DNA of 5,985 nucleotides from Opitutia bacterium (GCA_025351035.1 JANXWT010000197.1:1-5985), one strand, 5' to 3'; shown: positions 1 to 5,985, counted from the stretch's first letter. Program-made: numbers and translations. The notes: a model not told the origin generated them from the letters alone.

Positions 1-984
1 CTCCTGGAAATTATCCACCGGCATGCGGTGGGTGATGACCGGGGTGATGTCGAGGCCACCTTGGACGAGCGCGGTCATCTTATACCAAGTCTCGAACATC
101 TCTCGCCCGTAAATGCCTTTCAGGTGAAGCATTTTAAAGACGATTTTGTTCCACTCGACCTTGGCCTCGGCGGTGTGCGTGCCGAGCAGCGCGATGCGGC
201 CGCCCATCACCATGTTGTCAATCATCTGATTCAGCGCGAGCGAACTGCCGGACATCTCGAGGCCGACATCGAAACCCTCGGTCATGCCGAGTTCCTTGTG
301 CCAGACATCGCTGAGATTTTCGTTCGCGACGTTGACCGCGCGGGTCGGGCCGAATCTCTTCGCGAGTTCGAGGCGCCCGTCGTTGATGTCGGTGATAACG
401 ACCTTGCGGGCGCCGGCCTTTTTGGCGACGGCGACGGCCATGCAACCGATCGGGCCCGCGCCCGTGATGAGCACGTCCTCGCCGACGAGGTCGAAGGAGA
501 GCGCCGTGTGGATGGCGTTGCCGAGCGGGTCGAAGCACGAGACGACATCGAGGTCCAGGCCGGCGGGAATTTTCCAGACGTTGGACGAGGGAATCGAAAC
601 AAAGTCGGCAAACGCGCCGTTGCGATTCACGCCGACGCCCTGCGTGTTGGGGCAGAGGTGGCGGCGGCCGGCGAGACAGTTGCGGCAGTGGCCGCAGACG
701 ATGTGGCCTTCGCCGGTAACGATCTGCCCCTTGGTGAAACCGGTGACGCCCGCACCGACATCCTCGACGGTGCCGACGTATTCGTGGCCGATGATGAGCG
801 GCGGCTTGATGACGCGCTGGGCCCACGCGTCCCATTTGTTGATGTGCACGTCGGTGCCGCAAATGGACGTTTTCTTGATCTTGATCAGGACATCGTTAAG
901 GCCGGGCGTGGGCACGGGGGCCTCGGTCATGATCAGGCCGGGACCGGCGATGGGCTTCACGATGGCACGCATTTTAATGGGCAT
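1..984 (-). CDS. tdh: L-threonine 3-dehydrogenase, partial (C-terminus beyond window)
   Basis: Zinc-dependent medium-chain dehydrogenase, EC 1.1.1.103. It oxidises L-threonine with NAD+ to 2-amino-3-ketobutyrate in the cytoplasm, the first step of threonine breakdown to glycine and acetyl-CoA. The 328 visible residues align by eye with E. coli Tdh almost without gaps. Catalytic zinc site: Cys42 in ICGTDVH, and His67-Glu68 in GHEYVG. Structural zinc site: Cys97, Cys100, Cys103 and Cys111. The Rossmann motif GAGPIG is at 175-180, with the NAD-ribose-binding Asp199 in VVITDI. Tdh-specific signatures are GVGVNR (116-121), FDPLGNAIHTALSF (151-164) and KGIYGREMFETWYKM (289-303). Family members have about 341-345 residues, so only the tail is missing. 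The start is uncertain between ATG at 984 (MPIKMRAIV) and ATG at 972 (MRAIV, closer to the E. coli start); neither has a clear Shine-Dalgarno. The usual partner gene kbl (2-amino-3-ketobutyrate CoA ligase) is not upstream; it could lie downstream, outside the window. Confidence 0.95.
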   Translation of the reverse strand, partial: MPIKMRAIVKPIAGPGLIMTEAPVPTPGLNDVLIKIKKTSICGTDVHINKWDAWAQRVIKPPLIIGHEYVGTVEDVGAGVTGFTKGQIVTGEGHIVCGHCRNCLAGRRHLCPNTQGVGVNRNGAFADFVSIPSSNVWKIPAGLDLDVVSCFDPLGNAIHTALSFDLVGEDVLITGAGPIGCMAVAVAKKAGARKVVITDINDGRLELAKRFGPTRAVNVANENLSDVWHKELGMTEGFDVGLEMSGSSLALNQMIDNMVMGGRIALLGTHTAEAKVEWNKIVFKMLHLKGIYGREMFETWYKMTALVQGGLDITPVITHRMPVDNFQE

Positions 985-1050
985 GGGGAAAAAGTTGGCC
1001 GCAGCGTAGTAAGGACCATTGCGGAAACAACTCCGAAGCGGTGTGCGGGT

Positions 1051-1085
1051 GCAATTCCACGCCGGCTAATGGCGGGTGCGATTGC
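1051..1085. repeat. Imperfect inverted repeat in the tdh upstream region
   Basis: The outer arms are GCAATT (1051-1056) and GATTGC (1080-1085), followed inward by CAC/GTG (1058-1060 with 1076-1078) and GCC/GGC (1061-1063 with 1071-1073), around the loop GGCTAAT. One mismatch and a two-base bulge interrupt the stem. It is the hairpin closest to tdh, ending about 66 bases upstream of the ATG at 984. It also contains most of a near-direct repeat, GCGGGTGCAATT (1045-1056) and GCGGGTGCGATT (1072-1083). There is no T-tract on either strand, so a classical intrinsic terminator is unlikely. Confidence 0.5.
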
Positions 1086-1094
1086 GTCTGGGTA

Positions 1095-1115
1095 GGGCGC
1101 AGTCTCGCTGCGCCC
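1095..1115. repeat. Perfect 8-bp hairpin, GGGCGCAG stem
   Basis: GGGCGCAG (1095-1102), loop TCTCG (1103-1107) and CTGCGCCC (1108-1115) form a perfect inverted repeat. The stem sequence is contained in the stem of the next hairpin at 1135-1157, so the two are related copies about 40 bases apart. It lies between the glycosylase stop and the tdh start. No T-run follows it in either direction. It looks like a short dispersed palindrome of REP type, but repetition elsewhere in the genome cannot be seen from this window. Confidence 0.7.
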
Positions 1116-1134
1116 GCTCAGGTTTGGCAACCCA

Positions 1135-1157
1135 GGGGCGCAGCAAGTCTGCGCCCC
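1135..1157. repeat. Perfect 9-bp hairpin, GGGGCGCAG stem, CAAGT loop
   Basis: GGGGCGCAG (1135-1143), loop CAAGT (1144-1148) and CTGCGCCCC (1149-1157) form a perfect and very GC-rich inverted repeat. It sits about 45 bases past the glycosylase stop codon in the minus direction. It could therefore protect the 3' end of the ogt-glycosylase mRNA or slow polymerase, but it lacks a T-tract. Its loop is identical to that of the hairpin at 2403-2425, while its stem matches the one at 1095-1115. Confidence 0.72.
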
Positions 1158-1200
1158 TATTCGGCACGCCCACGAGGATCTGCTCTACATTTCGGAATGC

Positions 1201-1857
1201 TTAGTCGAGCGACCGCCACAGATACCAACTCGCGACGGAGCGGTAGGGCTGCCAACGGCGCGCGTGCTTGATGATGGCGTCGGGCTTCGGATCCTTGCGC
1301 TTGCGGTAGAGTTTTTTGAAACCGAGCCGGATGGCGAAATCGCCCGTCGGCATCACATCGGGGCGGCCGAGATAGAAAATCAGCAACATGTGCACGGTCC
1401 ACGGACCGATGCCGCGCACTTCGGTGAGGCGGGCAACGAGTTCGTCGTCGGTCAACTTGTGCGCAGCGCGCATCGTCGGCACAGTGCCCTCGATGCACTT
1501 GGCGGCGAGATCGCGCACGGCGGCGAGCTTGGCGCGCGAGAGCCCGGCGCCCCGCAATTCTTCGTCGGTCGCACCAGTCAGAGCCTCGGCGTTGGGTCCG
1601 CCGAGTTTTCCTAGAATGCGCAACACCCGCCCGTGAATCGTTGCAGCGGCCTTGCCATGCAACTGCTGGTAGATGATCGACTGCAGCATCGCCTCAAACA
1701 GGCTGTCGGCTGATTTCAACTCCAGTGCGAACCCGCCAATACGCTCGATGAGCGCGCCGAGTTCGGCGTCGTTGGTGCGCAGGTGGGCGAGGGCGGCGGC
1801 GGAATCGAAACGCAGTTTCGGTTTTTGTCTCGCGGAGGATTTGCGCGGCCCGGTCAT
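1201..1857 (-). CDS. DNA-3-methyladenine glycosylase II, AlkA/Mag1-type (HhH-GPD)
   Basis: Monofunctional base-excision repair glycosylase of the HhH-GPD superfamily. It should remove 3-methyladenine and other N-alkylated purines, leaving an abasic site. The 218-residue protein has the helical core of the family: SIIYQQLHGKAA at 60-71, the helix-hairpin-helix LTEVRGIGPWTVHMLL at 144-159, and the catalytic aspartate Asp173 in MPTGDFAIR. The C-terminal RRWQPYRSVASWYLW (200-214) matches the family's end. There is no C-terminal four-cysteine Fe-S cluster, which argues against EndoIII/MutY. The N-terminal TBP-like domain of E. coli AlkA (282 residues) is also missing, so it resembles the compact Mag1-like forms. 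The frame is open further upstream, but the ATG at 1857 is preferred: the residues before it only re-read ogt in another frame, and it gives a four-base ATGA overlap with the ogt stop. Co-translation with ogt is likely. Residues 3-15 are basic and low-complexity. Confidence 0.92.
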   Translation of the reverse strand: MTGPRKSSARQKPKLRFDSAAALAHLRTNDAELGALIERIGGFALELKSADSLFEAMLQSIIYQQLHGKAAATIHGRVLRILGKLGGPNAEALTGATDEELRGAGLSRAKLAAVRDLAAKCIEGTVPTMRAAHKLTDDELVARLTEVRGIGPWTVHMLLIFYLGRPDVMPTGDFAIRLGFKKLYRKRKDPKPDAIIKHARRWQPYRSVASWYLWRSLD

Positions 1858-2378
1858 TCGGAAATCAGCTCCGCCCCTTCGAGTGCGAGCAGCCGGGTCT
1901 TGGTGCGCACACCGCCGGGCGCGGAGAAGCCCGTCATCTTGTCGCTGGTGGAGACAATGCGGTGGCAGGGCACAATGAGTGGCCAAGGGTTCGTCGCGAG
2001 CGCCACGCCGACGGCGCGGGCGGCTTCGTTGCCGAGCGAGAGCAGGCGTGCGAGTTCACCGTAGCTTTTCTTGTAGCCGGGCTTGATGGCTTGAGCTTGC
2101 CGGTAGACCGCTTGCTGGAAATCGCTCACGCGCGACCAGTCGATCGGCACGTCGGAGAAATCCTGCAGCTTGCCCTCGAGGTGCTGCTGCACGCGCTCGA
2201 CGGCGCGGCGCACCCACTCGGGACGCGGCTCGTCGGAGGATTTCGAGCGGGCCTTGGCGGCGAGATGCTTTTCCGTCAGCGCGGCGTCCGCCTCGGGCAG
2301 TTGGAAGCCGGTCAGGCCGGCGTTGTTCCACGCGAGGCCGCAGGTGCCAATGGCGGTCGGGAAAAGCGTGTGGGGCAT
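1854..2378 (-). CDS. ogt: Methylated-DNA-[protein]-cysteine S-methyltransferase
   Basis: Suicidal repair protein (EC 2.1.1.63) that transfers the alkyl group from O6-alkylguanine, and less well O4-alkylthymine, in DNA to its own cysteine. With the start at 2378 it has 174 residues. The acceptor is Cys138 in VPCHRIV. Other family marks are YGELARLLSLGNEAARAVG (106-124, including the arginine finger in ARAVG), the NPWP segment at 130-133, and the C-terminal GGVRTKTRLLALEG (155-168). The poorly conserved N-terminal domain starts TLFPTAIGTCGLAW. There is no Ada-type phosphotriester domain or AraC domain, so this is an Ogt/MGMT-type repair enzyme, not an Ada regulator. The frame continues upstream to ATG at 2405 and TTG at 2414, adding 9 or 12 weakly conserved residues. 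ATG 2378 is preferred because the domain begins just after it and the upstream starts fall inside a hairpin. No start has a strong Shine-Dalgarno. It is the first gene of the repair pair, 80 bases after the peptidase stop. Confidence 0.93.
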   Translation of the reverse strand: MPHTLFPTAIGTCGLAWNNAGLTGFQLPEADAALTEKHLAAKARSKSSDEPRPEWVRRAVERVQQHLEGKLQDFSDVPIDWSRVSDFQQAVYRQAQAIKPGYKKSYGELARLLSLGNEAARAVGVALATNPWPLIVPCHRIVSTSDKMTGFSAPGGVRTKTRLLALEGAELISE

Positions 2379-2402
2379 GGCGGCAGAGAGAGGCGCAGTT
2401 TG

Positions 2403-2425
2403 CATCGCCTGCAAGTCAGGCGATG
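2403..2425. repeat. Perfect 9-bp hairpin upstream of ogt, CAAGT loop
   Basis: CATCGCCTG (2403-2411), loop CAAGT (2412-2416) and CAGGCGATG (2417-2425) form a perfect inverted repeat. It lies in the 80-base gap between the peptidase stop (2459) and the preferred ogt start (2378). On the minus strand it begins about 33 bases after the peptidase stop and ends about 24 bases before the ogt ATG. Thus it is either the 3' end structure of the peptidase mRNA or a leader structure of ogt. No T-run follows, so it is not a standard intrinsic terminator. The alternative ogt starts at 2405 (ATG) and 2414 (TTG) are within it. Confidence 0.72.
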
Positions 2426-2458
2426 TTGTGCCGGGCCGCGACGACGGAAACTGGGCGA

Positions 2459-4753
2459 CTAATTTTCACCGATATAGCGGCGGAAGAATTCCTCGTAGCG
2501 CACGAGGCTGTCGAGGCGCTGTTTCACTTCGCCACTGCGGCTCATCTCGTGCGTCGCGCGCGGATAGCGGACTTCCTCGACGTCACGGCCCATGACCTTG
2601 AGGGCCTTGAACATCATTTCGCTCTGCACAAAACCTGTGCGGCGATCATTGTCGCCGTGCTGCATCAGGAACGGCGTCGTGATTTTGTCGACGTAGTTGA
2701 AGGGCGATTCGCGCTCGAGGGTCGGGCGGATTTTCTCCGCCCAGGGGTAGCCTCCCATCTGGCTCGGCACAAGCCGCCACGCGTTGGCCTCGCCGAAGAA
2801 AGTCGGCAGGTGATACACGCCGCGCTGTGCGACGGCGGCTTTGAAGCGGTGGTCGTGGCCGATGAGCCAGGCGGTCATGTAGCCGCCGTAGGAACCGCCA
2901 GTGACGACCTCGCGGTTCTTGTCGATGTAGTTTTCCTTCGCCGCGAAATCGACGCTGGTCAGGATGTCGCTCGCCGGACCGGTGCCCCAGTCCTGGAAAT
3001 TCGCGTGCTGGAAATCGAAGCCGTAGCCACCGGAGCCGCGCGGATTGCAGAACACGATGGCGTAGCCGCGTGCCGCGAAATACTGGAACTCAAACCACAT
3101 GCTATCCTCGCCCGGACCCCACATCGCCTGCGGCCCGCCGTGGACTTGGAGGAGGAGCGGATACTTTTTCGCCGGATCAAACTCGGTCGGCTTCATCGTC
3201 CAATACTGGATGGTGAGACCTTCCTTGTTCGTGAAGCTGTGCGGTTCGACCGCGCTGAGCTTTTTGCCCGCGAGCCAGGAGCTGTTTGGAGTGGCCAAGG
3301 GCGGCGCGTAGAGCATCTGACCGCGCATCCGAAGACCAGCATACAGCTGATATGGGTCCTTCGTCGTGGTGATTACTTGGACGAACTTGTCTTTCACGAC
3401 GTCATAGGCCCGCACACCAGTATCCTCTCCAATGTTTTTGGACAGATTGTTCACCGCGCCACTTGCTGGAAAGACACTGTAGAGCGGAAAACCACCGCTA
3501 CTCGGAGCGACGAAATAAATTTCTTCGCTGTCGGAACTCCATGAGAGATTGCCCGCGGTCCGGCCGAGTTTCGCGGTGAGAATCTTCGCGTCGGTGCCGG
3601 TGACGCTGCACACCGAAACGGCGGCCTGGCCGTAACCGAGGAATTCGCCCGGCGTCGCCGTGAACGCGACGCTCTTGCCGTCGGGCGAAGCCACGGCGTT
3701 GCCGAGGCTGTAGTCTTTCATCTCGAGGAAAAGCTTCACGCCGCCGCCGGCCGCATCGACCAGGTAGAGACTGGTCGAGATGGAGCGGTCCGGATGCTCG
3801 AGGAGATTTTTCGCGCCGGTGACGACGATGCTCTTGCCGTCGCGCATCCAGTCGCCGCCGTTGAAGGCGTTGTAACCCGGCGTGAGGTCCTTGGCCTCGG
3901 CATCCTCGCGCACTTCCTGCACTAAGAGGTGGCCGAAGGTCATGTCGGGATTGATGTCCGTCTCGCTGAGGAAATTCAGGTGGTCGAGCGGCCGCGGGTT
4001 GCCGTCGGCCTCGTTCTTCGCGAGCCACTCGCGGCGCTCCTGCAGCGTGCCATCGGGCGAGGCGGTGGGTCTTTTCGCGTCCTTGTCGTCCTTCTTGGCT
4101 TTGTCGGCGCTCTTCAGTCCCCAGTTGCCGACATCGCCGGCAGCGCGGCCGGGTTTTTCGAAATTCCATTTCGGTTTCGAGTCGACGACGGCCTTTTCGA
4201 GAGTATCGCGGACTTGGGCAAAATTAAGGGTGGTGGTGAACAGAATCCGCGAACCATCGGGCGACCAACGCGGGGTGCCGGCGCCGAATTCGGACTTGGT
4301 GAGCTGCTGCGCTTCGCCGCCTTCGAGTGCGAGCACGTAGATCTGCGTTTTGTCCGTCGGGGCATTGCCGCCGCGGGCGAAAGCAATGCGTTGACCGTCG
4401 GGGCTCCACGCGGGGGCGGTGTTGCTGTTGGTGTTGCGCGTGAGCTGACGGGGCGGCGTCTTGCCGTCAGTGGCGGCGAGCCAGAGATTGGTGTGGTAAA
4501 CCCAGTCGTCCTTCGCCTCAGGCTTGGGCTCGATGGAGCGCACGACATAGACTACCCACTTGCCGTCAGGCGAGAGCGCGGGCGACTCGACCTGCTTCAG
4601 CTTCAATAGGTCACTGGCGGTGATGAGCGACGGCGTGACGGCGCTGGCATCGGTCGCAGAGGCGGGGGCGATCGCATCGGCAGAGCGGACAATAGTCGTG
4701 GCGGCGTAGAACGCCAACAACACGACGACGAGGCGGGGCAGTAGACGGGGCAT
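2459..4753 (-). CDS. Secreted S9 family (S9C-like) serine peptidase
   Basis: Predicted exported peptidase of the prolyl oligopeptidase family, most like the S9C acylaminoacyl-peptidase/YuxL group, which cleaves short peptides or N-blocked residues. It has 764 residues from the ATG at 4753. MPRLLPRLVVVLLAFYA followed by an Ala/Ser-rich stretch is a signal peptide, with cleavage likely around residues 24-33. The frame is open 79 codons further upstream, but that part is Arg/Pro/Ser-rich with no family resemblance. Residues about 45-480 form the beta-propeller, with PD40-type SPDG motifs at 61, 117, 164 and 356. The C-terminal alpha/beta hydrolase (about 505-764) has HGGP at 538-541 (oxyanion hole), nucleophile Ser621 in GGSYGGYMT, Asp703 in HGDNDRRTG and His735 in THEMSRSG, so the triad is complete. 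A lysine/aspartate-rich insert (215-228) interrupts the propeller. The substrate cannot be read from sequence. It probably has its own promoter in the divergent region, and it lies upstream of ogt in the same direction. Confidence 0.93.
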   Translation of the reverse strand: MPRLLPRLVVVLLAFYAATTIVRSADAIAPASATDASAVTPSLITASDLLKLKQVESPALSPDGKWVVYVVRSIEPKPEAKDDWVYHTNLWLAATDGKTPPRQLTRNTNSNTAPAWSPDGQRIAFARGGNAPTDKTQIYVLALEGGEAQQLTKSEFGAGTPRWSPDGSRILFTTTLNFAQVRDTLEKAVVDSKPKWNFEKPGRAAGDVGNWGLKSADKAKKDDKDAKRPTASPDGTLQERREWLAKNEADGNPRPLDHLNFLSETDINPDMTFGHLLVQEVREDAEAKDLTPGYNAFNGGDWMRDGKSIVVTGAKNLLEHPDRSISTSLYLVDAAGGGVKLFLEMKDYSLGNAVASPDGKSVAFTATPGEFLGYGQAAVSVCSVTGTDAKILTAKLGRTAGNLSWSSDSEEIYFVAPSSGGFPLYSVFPASGAVNNLSKNIGEDTGVRAYDVVKDKFVQVITTTKDPYQLYAGLRMRGQMLYAPPLATPNSSWLAGKKLSAVEPHSFTNKEGLTIQYWTMKPTEFDPAKKYPLLLQVHGGPQAMWGPGEDSMWFEFQYFAARGYAIVFCNPRGSGGYGFDFQHANFQDWGTGPASDILTSVDFAAKENYIDKNREVVTGGSYGGYMTAWLIGHDHRFKAAVAQRGVYHLPTFFGEANAWRLVPSQMGGYPWAEKIRPTLERESPFNYVDKITTPFLMQHGDNDRRTGFVQSEMMFKALKVMGRDVEEVRYPRATHEMSRSGEVKQRLDSLVRYEEFFRRYIGEN

Positions 4754-4911
4754 AGGGTGGGGAATCTGTCCACCGGCCCGTGCCTGTCGAAAACATTCGG
4801 ACGCGCCCACTGAATCGGGCGGCGTGCTGTGCGCAAGCCGCGTCGAACTGCCTCGGCGGCGCGTTTTGACGTTGCGGGCGGCGGGCTTTTCCGGGACGAC
4901 CCTTTGCCACG
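4754..4911. promoter_or_regulatory. Divergent intergenic region between the S9 peptidase and dgt
   Basis: These 158 bases separate two genes read in opposite directions, so the promoters of both are expected here. I cannot assign either with confidence. A TTGACG at 4866-4871 resembles a plus-strand -35 box for dgt, but the sequence 17 bases later (TTCCGG) is not a -10 box. Shine-Dalgarno support is weak on both sides: CGGGACG around 4892-4898 lies about 13 bases before the dgt ATG, and GGTGGA on the minus strand is similarly far from the peptidase ATG. GGTGG (4756-4760) and CCACC (4770-4774) form a short inverted repeat right upstream of the peptidase start that would enclose its leader. Confidence 0.45.
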
Positions 4912-5985
4912 ATGTCGCAAAACCAATTCTACAACGCCTTCGACATGCTGGAGTGGGGCAGCGCCCGGAAGACCGACTACCGGAGCCCATTCCAGATCGA
5001 CCGTGACCGCATCATCCACGCGCACGCGTTCCGCAAGCTCCAGTCGAAGACGCAGGTCTTCCTGAGCGGGGAATACGATTTCTACCGCACGCGGCTGACC
5101 CACTCGATGGAGGTCGCGCAGATCGGTCGGTCGATCGTCCACTGCCTGCGCAGCCGCGGCGATCCACTGACCGACGACTTCTACATCGACTCCGACCTCG
5201 TCGAGGCCAGTTGCCTTGTGCACGACATGGGCCATCCGCCCTTTGGCCACTCTGGCGAACGCACGCTGCAGGAATTGATGAAGCGTCGCGGTGGTTTTGA
5301 GGGCAATGCGCAGACGCTCCACCTGATCTGCGAGACGATGTATCAGAACGACAGTGGCGTGCGCGGCATGCAGCCCACGCGGGCGCTGCTCGACGGCGTG
5401 CTCAAATACAAGAAGCTCTATACGGAGTTCGCCACGCCGCCGATCAACCACTTCATCTACGATTCGCAGACCGCGGTGCGGGATTTTGTCTTCGGCGGCG
5501 CGCGCATTCCCGGACCGCTCATGCGCGGCGAGGCGTTGAATGACTTCAAAAGCGTCGAGTGCCAGATCATGGACTGGGCGGACGACGCGGCCTATTCGCT
5601 CAACGACATCGTGGACGGCGCACGGGCGGGTTTCCTGACCACCGACCAGATCGAACGCTGGGCGGCCGGCGAAGCGATCGGCCCGCTGGAGCAGAAATTT
5701 CTCGATTCGATGTTCGATGCCATCCGCAAGGACCGGCTCGAAAACGTGTTTTCGAAAAAGATCGGTGCGTTCATCCAAACGTGCCGGCTGCGGGAGCGGG
5801 AGAATTTCATGTCGGCGAACACGAACCGCTACCGTTACGAGCTGATCGTCGAGGAAGTCGCGTTGAAGGAGGCGCTGTTTTTCAAAAAAATGGCGAACGA
5901 CATCATCTTCGAGAGCCCGCAGTTGGAGCAACTCGAGCACAAGGCGCGGGTCGTGCTCATGGCGCTCTACGAGGCCATCTGGGAA
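4912..5985 (+). CDS. dgt: Deoxyguanosine triphosphate triphosphohydrolase (dGTPase), partial at 3' end
   Basis: HD-superfamily metal enzyme that hydrolyses dGTP (and in many bacteria other dNTPs) to the deoxynucleoside and inorganic triphosphate (EC 3.1.5.1), adjusting dNTP pools in the cytoplasm. The 358 residues visible stay open to the window edge. The N-terminus has the family pattern SARKTDYRSPFQIDRDRI (17-34), then AFRKLQSKTQVF (39-50), where the family reads FRRLxxKTQVF. The HD metal ligands follow: His64 in RTRLTHSMEVAQIGRSI, His104-Asp105 in VHDMGHPPFGHSGE, and the aspartate in DWADDAAYS (221-229). FEGNAQTLHLI (129-139) is the conserved nucleotide-site segment. E. coli Dgt has 505 residues and other homologues are shorter, so probably 80-150 residues are missing here. 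The ATG at 4912 is the natural start because the family pattern begins just after it. It is the only plus-strand gene here. Substrate preference (dGTP only or all dNTPs) cannot be told. Confidence 0.94.
   Translation, partial: MSQNQFYNAFDMLEWGSARKTDYRSPFQIDRDRIIHAHAFRKLQSKTQVFLSGEYDFYRTRLTHSMEVAQIGRSIVHCLRSRGDPLTDDFYIDSDLVEASCLVHDMGHPPFGHSGERTLQELMKRRGGFEGNAQTLHLICETMYQNDSGVRGMQPTRALLDGVLKYKKLYTEFATPPINHFIYDSQTAVRDFVFGGARIPGPLMRGEALNDFKSVECQIMDWADDAAYSLNDIVDGARAGFLTTDQIERWAAGEAIGPLEQKFLDSMFDAIRKDRLENVFSKKIGAFIQTCRLRERENFMSANTNRYRYELIVEEVALKEALFFKKMANDIIFESPQLEQLEHKARVVLMALYEAIWE

Noticed and set aside
28..1095. 355-codon plus-strand open frame opposite tdh
   Set aside because: The opposite strand is an almost gapless match to threonine dehydrogenase with all zinc ligands. 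The antisense product is Asp/Ala/Gly/Val-rich, typical of a shadow frame.
1135..1157. Rho-independent terminator for the ogt-glycosylase operon
   Set aside because: The stem is strong, but no run of T follows on either strand, so only a palindromic repeat is claimed.
1041..1271. Small plus-strand open frame of 76 codons in the tdh upstream spacer
   Set aside because: It is made largely of the hairpin repeats and the antisense end of the glycosylase gene. It has no ribosome binding site and no resemblance to a known protein.
1858..1986. Upstream extension of the glycosylase frame to 1986 (43 extra codons)
   Set aside because: The region is the coding end of ogt, including its active-site cysteine codons in another frame. 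The extra residues look like out-of-frame translation.
2423..3544. 373-codon plus-strand open frame opposite the S9 hydrolase domain
   Set aside because: It lies antisense to the catalytic domain carrying the intact Ser621/Asp703/His735 triad. No domain is recognisable in it.
4866..4894. Sigma-70 promoter for dgt with TTGACG as the -35 box
   Set aside because: The matching -10 position reads TTCCGG, with no TATAAT-like sequence at 16-18 bases spacing.
4754..4990. Upstream extension of the peptidase frame to 4990 (79 extra codons)
   Set aside because: The extension is Arg/Pro/Ser-rich, overlaps the start of dgt on the other strand, and would bury a good signal peptide that begins exactly at the ATG at 4753.
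4603..5940. 445-codon minus-strand open frame opposite dgt and the start of the peptidase gene
   Set aside because: It is antisense to a clear HD-domain dGTPase, has Arg/Val/Asp-rich low-complexity content with no recognisable domain, and runs into the peptidase gene in another frame. Long antisense frames are expected in GC-rich coding sequence.

Overview
The window is a high-GC bacterial chromosomal segment with four genes on the minus strand and one divergent gene at the right end on the plus strand. The two outermost genes run off the window. All five are recognisable housekeeping or repair-type families. I see no phage, transposase, CRISPR array, tRNA or rRNA. The style of the proteins, the GC-rich codons, the weak Shine-Dalgarno sequences and the short hairpin repeats between genes suggest a Verrucomicrobiota bacterium, perhaps of the Opitutaceae. 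That is an impression from recall, not a tested assignment.

Layout, left to right. 1-984 (minus) is L-threonine 3-dehydrogenase (tdh), lacking only about the last 15-25 residues. 985-1200 is a spacer carrying three inverted repeats in a row. 1201-1857 (minus) is a compact AlkA/Mag1-type 3-methyladenine DNA glycosylase. 1854-2378 (minus) is the O6-alkylguanine-DNA alkyltransferase ogt, whose stop overlaps the glycosylase start by four bases. 2379-2458 is a short spacer with a fourth, perfect hairpin. 2459-4753 (minus) is a secreted S9 (prolyl oligopeptidase clan, S9C-like) serine peptidase with a signal peptide and a beta-propeller. 4754-4911 is a divergent intergenic region that should hold promoters in both directions. 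4912-5985 (plus) is the N-terminal part of a dGTP triphosphohydrolase (dgt), an HD-domain enzyme.

The clearest functional unit is ogt plus the glycosylase. One directly reverses O6-alkylguanine damage, the other excises N-alkylated purines, and the overlap suggests they are co-translated as an alkylation-repair pair. Dgt, across the divergent region, controls dNTP pools, but nothing in the sequence ties it to the repair pair. The peptidase (peptide scavenging outside the cytoplasm) and threonine dehydrogenase (threonine catabolism) could both belong to amino-acid use, but they are separated by the repair genes and probably transcribed separately.

I did not find a convincing undescribed system. 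The most unusual material is the set of short inverted repeats between genes, two of which share an identical five-base loop although their stems differ.
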